This document shows positions 6,495 through 8,206 of a stretch of 8,206 nt of DNA, piece after piece (position 1 is the stretch's first letter; each line of letters opens with the position of its first letter). Under the pieces are notes generated by a model. That model was not told where the DNA came from. It saw nothing but the letters and a program-made list of their open reading frames with translations, and made no database searches. The stretch is from Pseudomonadota bacterium (GTDB lineage: Bacteria > Pseudomonadota > Alphaproteobacteria > Rhizobiales > Xanthobacteraceae), in NCBI GenBank assembly GCA_023417665.1, contig JAEZFA010000254.1:1-8206 (forward strand), given 5' to 3'. The translations under genes were made by a program, and so were the position numbers.

Positions 6495-6804
6495 CGATCT
6501 GCTCTCCCGAGCGGCGCGCCACGCGCACTTTCTCGCCTTTTATTTCCTTGAAGCCGACGCGGGTCGCCTTCTTCGGCTCCTTGGGATCCTGGAGCGCGAT
6601 ATTCGAAATGTGAATCGGCGCTTCCTTGGAAATGATTCCACCCTGCGTCTGCGCGGTCTGGCGCTGGTGGCGCCGGACGATGTTCACGCCGCGCACCAGC
6701 GCGCGGCTCTCGGCCGGGCGGACCTCGATCACCTCACCCGATTTGCCTTTGTCGCGGCCGGTCAGAACGATGACCTTGTCGCCCTTGCGAATTTTCGCGG
6801 ACAT
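6487..6804 (-). CDS. rplX: 50S ribosomal protein L24 (uL24)
   Basis: Complete gene of 105 residues, ATG to TGA. L24 is an assembly-initiating protein that binds the 5' domain of 23S rRNA near the tunnel exit. The N-terminal KOW motif is clear (KIRKGDKVIVLTGRDKGKSG, residues 4-23), followed by VRGVNIVRRHQR (38-49) and GGIISKEAPIHISNIAL (55-71). The ATG directly abuts the rplN stop (TAGATG), so the two genes share a reading frame across the junction. The last eight bases overlap the start of rplE, which supports coupled translation. Confidence 0.98.
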   Translation of the reverse strand: MSAKIRKGDKVIVLTGRDKGKSGEVIEVRPAESRALVRGVNIVRRHQRQTAQTQGGIISKEAPIHISNIALQDPKEPKKATRVGFKEIKGEKVRVARRSGEQIDG

Positions 6805-7173
6805 CTAGAGCACCTCCGGTGCGAGCGAAATAATCTTCATGTGGTTCTTGGCGCGGAGTTCGCGCGGCACCGGTCCGAAGATACGCGTGCCGACCGGCTC
6901 CATCTGGTTGTTGATGAGCACCGCAGCATTGCGGTCGAAGCGGATGACCGAACCGTCGGCGCGGCGCAGATCCTTGCGGATGCGCACGACCACGGCCTTC
7001 ATCACTTCGCCCTTCTACACGCGGCCGCGCGGGATCGCTTCCTTGACCGAGACGACGATGACGTCGCCGACGGTCGCGTACTTGCGCTTCGAGCCGCCCA
7101 GCACCTTGATGCACATGACACGGCGCGCGCCGGAATTGTCAGCGACGTCGAGGTTTGTTTGCATCTGAATCAT
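6805..7173 (-). CDS. rplN: 50S ribosomal protein L14 (uL14), frame interrupted by an internal TAG
   Basis: L14 binds 23S rRNA at the subunit interface, contacting 16S rRNA h14, L19 and the factor-binding region. From the ATG at 7171-7173 (AAAGG seven bases upstream) to a TAG at 6805-6807 the frame has 123 codons, which gives the standard 122 residues. The N-terminal part begins MIQMQTNLDVADNSGARRVM and runs to AIPRGRV. Codon 53 (7015-7017) is TAG. The frame then continues KGEVMKAVVVR and ends MKIISLAPEVL, with no frameshift and full conservation on both sides. E. coli has RGKVKKGDV here, so the lost residue is the conserved Lys53 and one base (AAG to TAG) accounts for it. The gene lies in its normal place between rpsQ and rplX, and nothing else suggests decay. 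The TAG may be a sequence error, a genuine nonsense mutation, a suppressed codon, or a point where the protein is split by reinitiation at GTG 7005 or ATG 7002, which would give 66 or 65 residues. Confidence 0.95.
6811..6817 (-). promoter_or_regulatory. Strong ribosome binding site of rplX inside the rplN end
   Basis: GGAGGTG on the minus strand, within the codons for the last residues of L14. The GGAGG core is eight bases from the rplX ATG. It allows rplX to be initiated on its own even if translation of rplN stops early. Confidence 0.7.
7000..7014 (-). promoter_or_regulatory. Possible reinitiation site after the internal rplN stop
   Basis: Immediately after the TAG, the minus strand reads AAGGG (7010-7014), then seven bases, then ATG (7000-7002), with an in-frame GTG just before it (7003-7005). 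This arrangement resembles a stop, SD and start of a coupled gene pair. The same bases encode conserved residues KGEVM of L14, so the resemblance may be a by-product of coding sequence. Confidence 0.3.
7015..7017 (-). other. In-frame TAG at codon 53 of rplN
   Basis: The plus strand reads cta at 7015-7017, preceded by ctt (AAG, Lys54) and followed by cac (GTG, Val52). The amber codon replaces the first of two adjacent lysines conserved in L14. Of the 17 normal stops in the window nine are TAA, seven are TGA and only one, that of rplN itself, is TAG. Confidence 0.95.
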
Positions 7174-7196
7174 AAAGGCACCTTTGTTCTTCTTCG

Positions 7197-7211
7197 CCGC
7201 TCAGAAAGCGG
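7197..7211 (-). other. Small RNA hairpin between rpsQ and rplN
   Basis: The minus strand reads CCGCT, loop TTCTG, AGCGG: a perfect 5-bp stem with a 5-base loop. No run of Us follows, so it is not an intrinsic terminator. It overlaps the expected start site of the possible promoter above. It could protect an mRNA 5' end or be coincidental. Confidence 0.3.
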
Positions 7212-7212
7212 G

Positions 7213-7242
7213 ATTATCTCGTTCAGGCTTTTTCGTTTTCGA
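7213..7242 (-). promoter_or_regulatory. Possible promoter at the rpsQ-rplN boundary (spc promoter position)
   Basis: On the minus strand TCGAAA (7237-7242, 4 of 6 to the -35 consensus) and GATAAT (7213-7218, 5 of 6 to the -10 consensus) are separated by 18 bases. They straddle the rpsQ stop codon. E. coli has its spc operon promoter between rpsQ and rplN, so the position is meaningful, but the match is short and could be chance. The expected start is near 7206. Confidence 0.3.
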
Positions 7243-7462
7243 CGACGATCCAGCGCTTCAGCTTGGAAATCGGCTTGTGCTCGGAAATCGAGACGGTATC
7301 GCCGACCTTGTGCTTGTTGCCTTCGTCATGCGCGTGGAATTTCTTCGAACGGCGCACGGTCTTCTTCAGAAGCGGATGCGTGTAGCGGCGCTCGACCAGG
7401 ACCACGACGGTCTTGTCCTGCTTGTCGCTGACGACGGTGCCCTGCAATATGCGCTTCGGCAT
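7223..7462 (-). CDS. rpsQ: 30S ribosomal protein S17 (uS17)
   Basis: Complete gene of 79 residues, TGA stop. S17 is a primary 16S rRNA-binding protein of the 30S body with an OB-fold. MPKRILQGTVVSDKQDKTVV at the N-terminus, RRYTHPLLKK and HDEGNKHKVGDTVSI are hallmark segments. I chose the ATG at 7460-7462 rather than a GTG further upstream, because the family starts at MPKR and because AAGGG lies eight bases before this ATG, inside the end of rpmC. A 48-base gap follows, with a promoter-like sequence and a small hairpin, before rplN. In E. coli the S10 operon ends at this gene, but here transcription could simply continue. Confidence 0.98.
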   Translation of the reverse strand: MPKRILQGTVVSDKQDKTVVVLVERRYTHPLLKKTVRRSKKFHAHDEGNKHKVGDTVSISEHKPISKLKRWIVVENEKA

Positions 7463-7463
7463 C

Positions 7464-7673
7464 TTACTTGCCCTTCTTGGCGCCGACGGCGCGCTTCTCG
7501 GAAGCAACGGTCGAGAGCCGCGCAATATCGCGCCGCACCTGCCGCACCCGCGAGGTGTTTTCCAACTGACCCGTCGCTTTCTGGAAGCGAAGGTTGAACT
7601 GTTCCTTCTTCAGCTCTGCGATCTTCTCGGTGAGCTGATCGGGAGTCATCTGACGAACGTCTTCGACTTTCAT
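7464..7673 (-). CDS. rpmC: 50S ribosomal protein L29 (uL29)
   Basis: Complete gene of 69 residues with ATG start and TAA stop, within the usual range for L29 (about 60-70). L29 is a small helical-hairpin protein near the peptide exit tunnel, next to L23, where it helps form the docking site for SRP and trigger factor. The KIAELKKEQFNLRFQKATGQ segment (residues 17-36) and the following VRQVRRDIARL helix are typical. A purine-rich SD (GGGAGAGGG) sits in the 12-base gap after rplP. The stop codon is one base from the rpsQ start, so translation of the two genes is probably coupled. Confidence 0.97.
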   Translation of the reverse strand: MKVEDVRQMTPDQLTEKIAELKKEQFNLRFQKATGQLENTSRVRQVRRDIARLSTVASEKRAVGAKKGK

Positions 7674-7685
7674 CTGCCCTCTCCC

Positions 7686-8096
7686 TTACTGAATACGCGT
7701 GACGAAACGGGTTTTGATCGGAAGCTTGGCGGCAGCGAGACGCAGCGCCTCGCGCGCGGTCGCCTCATCGACACCGTCGAGCTCGAACATGATGCGGCCC
7801 GGCTTGACGCGCGCCGCCCAGAATTCCGGCTGACCCTTGCCCTTGCCCATGCGGACTTCGGTCGGCTTCTTCGAGATCGGCACATCCGGGAATACGTTGA
7901 TCCACACACGGCCGGCACGCTTCATGTGACGGGTCATGGCGCGGCGGGCGGCCTCGATCTGGCGCGCGGTGACGCGCTCCGGCTCGAGCGCCTTCAATCC
8001 GTACTCGCCGAAAGCGAGCGTGGTCCCGCCCTTCGCAGTGCCGTGGATACGGCCCTTGAACTGCTTGCGGAATTTGGTGCGCTTGGGTTGCAGCAT
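7686..8096 (-). CDS. rplP: 50S ribosomal protein L16 (uL16)
   Basis: Complete gene of 136 residues with ATG start and TAA stop, the same length as E. coli L16. L16 binds 23S rRNA near the A-site tRNA and the peptidyl-transferase centre and joins late in 50S assembly. The N-terminus MLQPKRTKFRK, the central TARQIEAARRAMTR segment (residues 43-56), VRMGKGKG (81-88) and the C-terminal AAAKLPIKTRFV are all present and diagnostic. Arg82 corresponds to E. coli Arg81, which is hydroxylated in some bacteria. The SD upstream is weak (AAAGAG about ten bases before ATG). The neighbours rpsC and rpmC are in the standard order. Nothing in the protein looks abnormal. Confidence 0.98.
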   Translation of the reverse strand: MLQPKRTKFRKQFKGRIHGTAKGGTTLAFGEYGLKALEPERVTARQIEAARRAMTRHMKRAGRVWINVFPDVPISKKPTEVRMGKGKGQPEFWAARVKPGRIMFELDGVDEATAREALRLAAAKLPIKTRFVTRIQ

Positions 8097-8122
8097 TGTC
8101 GTTACTCTTTAATTCCTGTCGT

Positions 8123-8206
8123 TCAGGCCGCCTGCTCGCGGCGCGGGCGTCCGCCATCGCCGTCGGCAAGCTTCTTGTCCTGCGCCATCGGATCGTGCTC
8201 GAGGAT
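8123..8206 (-). CDS. rpsC: 30S ribosomal protein S3 (uS3), C-terminal end only
   Basis: Only the last 27 codons and a TGA stop are in the window; the gene runs off the right edge. The residues seen, beginning ILEHDPMAQDKK and ending in an Arg-rich GGRPRREQAA, match the C-terminal tail of alphaproteobacterial S3. This protein sits at the mRNA entry channel of the 30S subunit. Its position directly upstream of rplP is the conserved S10-operon order. The gap to rplP is 26 bases, with no terminator visible. Identification rests on a short tail plus gene order, so it is slightly less certain than for the complete genes. Confidence 0.9.
   Translation of the reverse strand: MLEHDPMAQDKKLADGDGGRPRREQAA

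Noticed and set aside
6805..7005. A separate short 66-residue gene starting at GTG 7003-7005
   Set aside because: It is the C-terminal part of L14 in the same frame, not an unrelated gene; the full frame 7173-6805 is annotated instead, with reinitiation as a hypothesis.
7015..7017. Pyrrolysine or selenocysteine at the rplN internal stop
   Set aside because: Selenocysteine uses TGA, not TAG. Pyrrolysine would need pyl genes, which cannot be seen here, and is not known in ribosomal proteins.
6734..7114. A 126-residue open frame on the minus strand across rplN and rplX
   Set aside because: It is in another frame, resembles no family, and is a high-GC shadow of the two ribosomal-protein genes.
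7174..7185. Inverted repeat AAAGG-TG-CCTTT over the rplN ribosome binding site
   Set aside because: As RNA the loop would be only two bases (four if one pair opens), leaving a weak A-U rich stem; probably chance.
15..8206. A novel defence system, mobile element or CRISPR array
   Set aside because: The whole window is accounted for by a conserved ribosomal-protein cluster; no repeats with spacers, transposase, integrase or insertion-site duplications are seen.

Overview
The window is a stretch of a bacterial ribosomal-protein supercluster, and every gene lies on the minus strand. Read in the direction of transcription (8206 down to 1) the order is rpsC (3' end only), rplP, rpmC, rpsQ, rplN, rplX, rplE, rpsN, rpsH, rplF, rplR, rpsE, rpmD, rplO, secY, adk, rpsM, rpsK (5' part only). 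This is the end of the S10 operon, the whole spc operon and the start of the alpha operon, joined without a break. The protein sequences, adk between secY and rpsM, the zinc-free 101-residue S14, the short Adk without a long LID domain and the high GC content all suggest an alphaproteobacterium, most likely of the Hyphomicrobiales (Rhizobiales). I cannot name a genus.

Layout: 6805-8206 holds rpsC', rplP, rpmC, rpsQ and rplN. 2915-6804 holds nine tightly packed ribosomal-protein genes, rplX to rplO. 939-2866 holds secY and adk, which overlap by four bases. 771-938 is the only long non-coding gap (168 bases); it contains a promoter-like site, a very strong intrinsic-terminator-like hairpin ending in six Us, and a smaller hairpin just before the GTG start of rpsM. 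1-770 holds rpsM and most of rpsK. Most genes are separated by 1-50 bases, and several Shine-Dalgarno (SD) sites overlap the preceding stop codon or lie inside the preceding gene, which points to translational coupling. The products are components of both ribosomal subunits, the SecY translocon channel and adenylate kinase.

The main anomaly is in rplN (L14, uL14). Its frame from 7173 to 6805 is conserved over the usual 122 codons, but codon 53, a conserved lysine (E. coli K53), is TAG at 7015-7017. One base change (AAG to TAG) explains it. Because L14 is a core 50S protein, a sequencing or assembly error is the simplest explanation. The sequence after the stop (an SD-like AAGGG, then GTG and ATG) would also allow reinitiation as a split protein. 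The normal rplN stop is also TAG and directly abuts the in-frame ATG of rplX, so efficient amber suppression would also create L14-L24 fusions. The second point of interest is the adk-rpsM leader, which looks like an attenuator plus a start-codon-pairing element reminiscent of alpha-operon autoregulation. I see no mobile element, CRISPR array, tRNA, rRNA gene or foreign-looking insertion.
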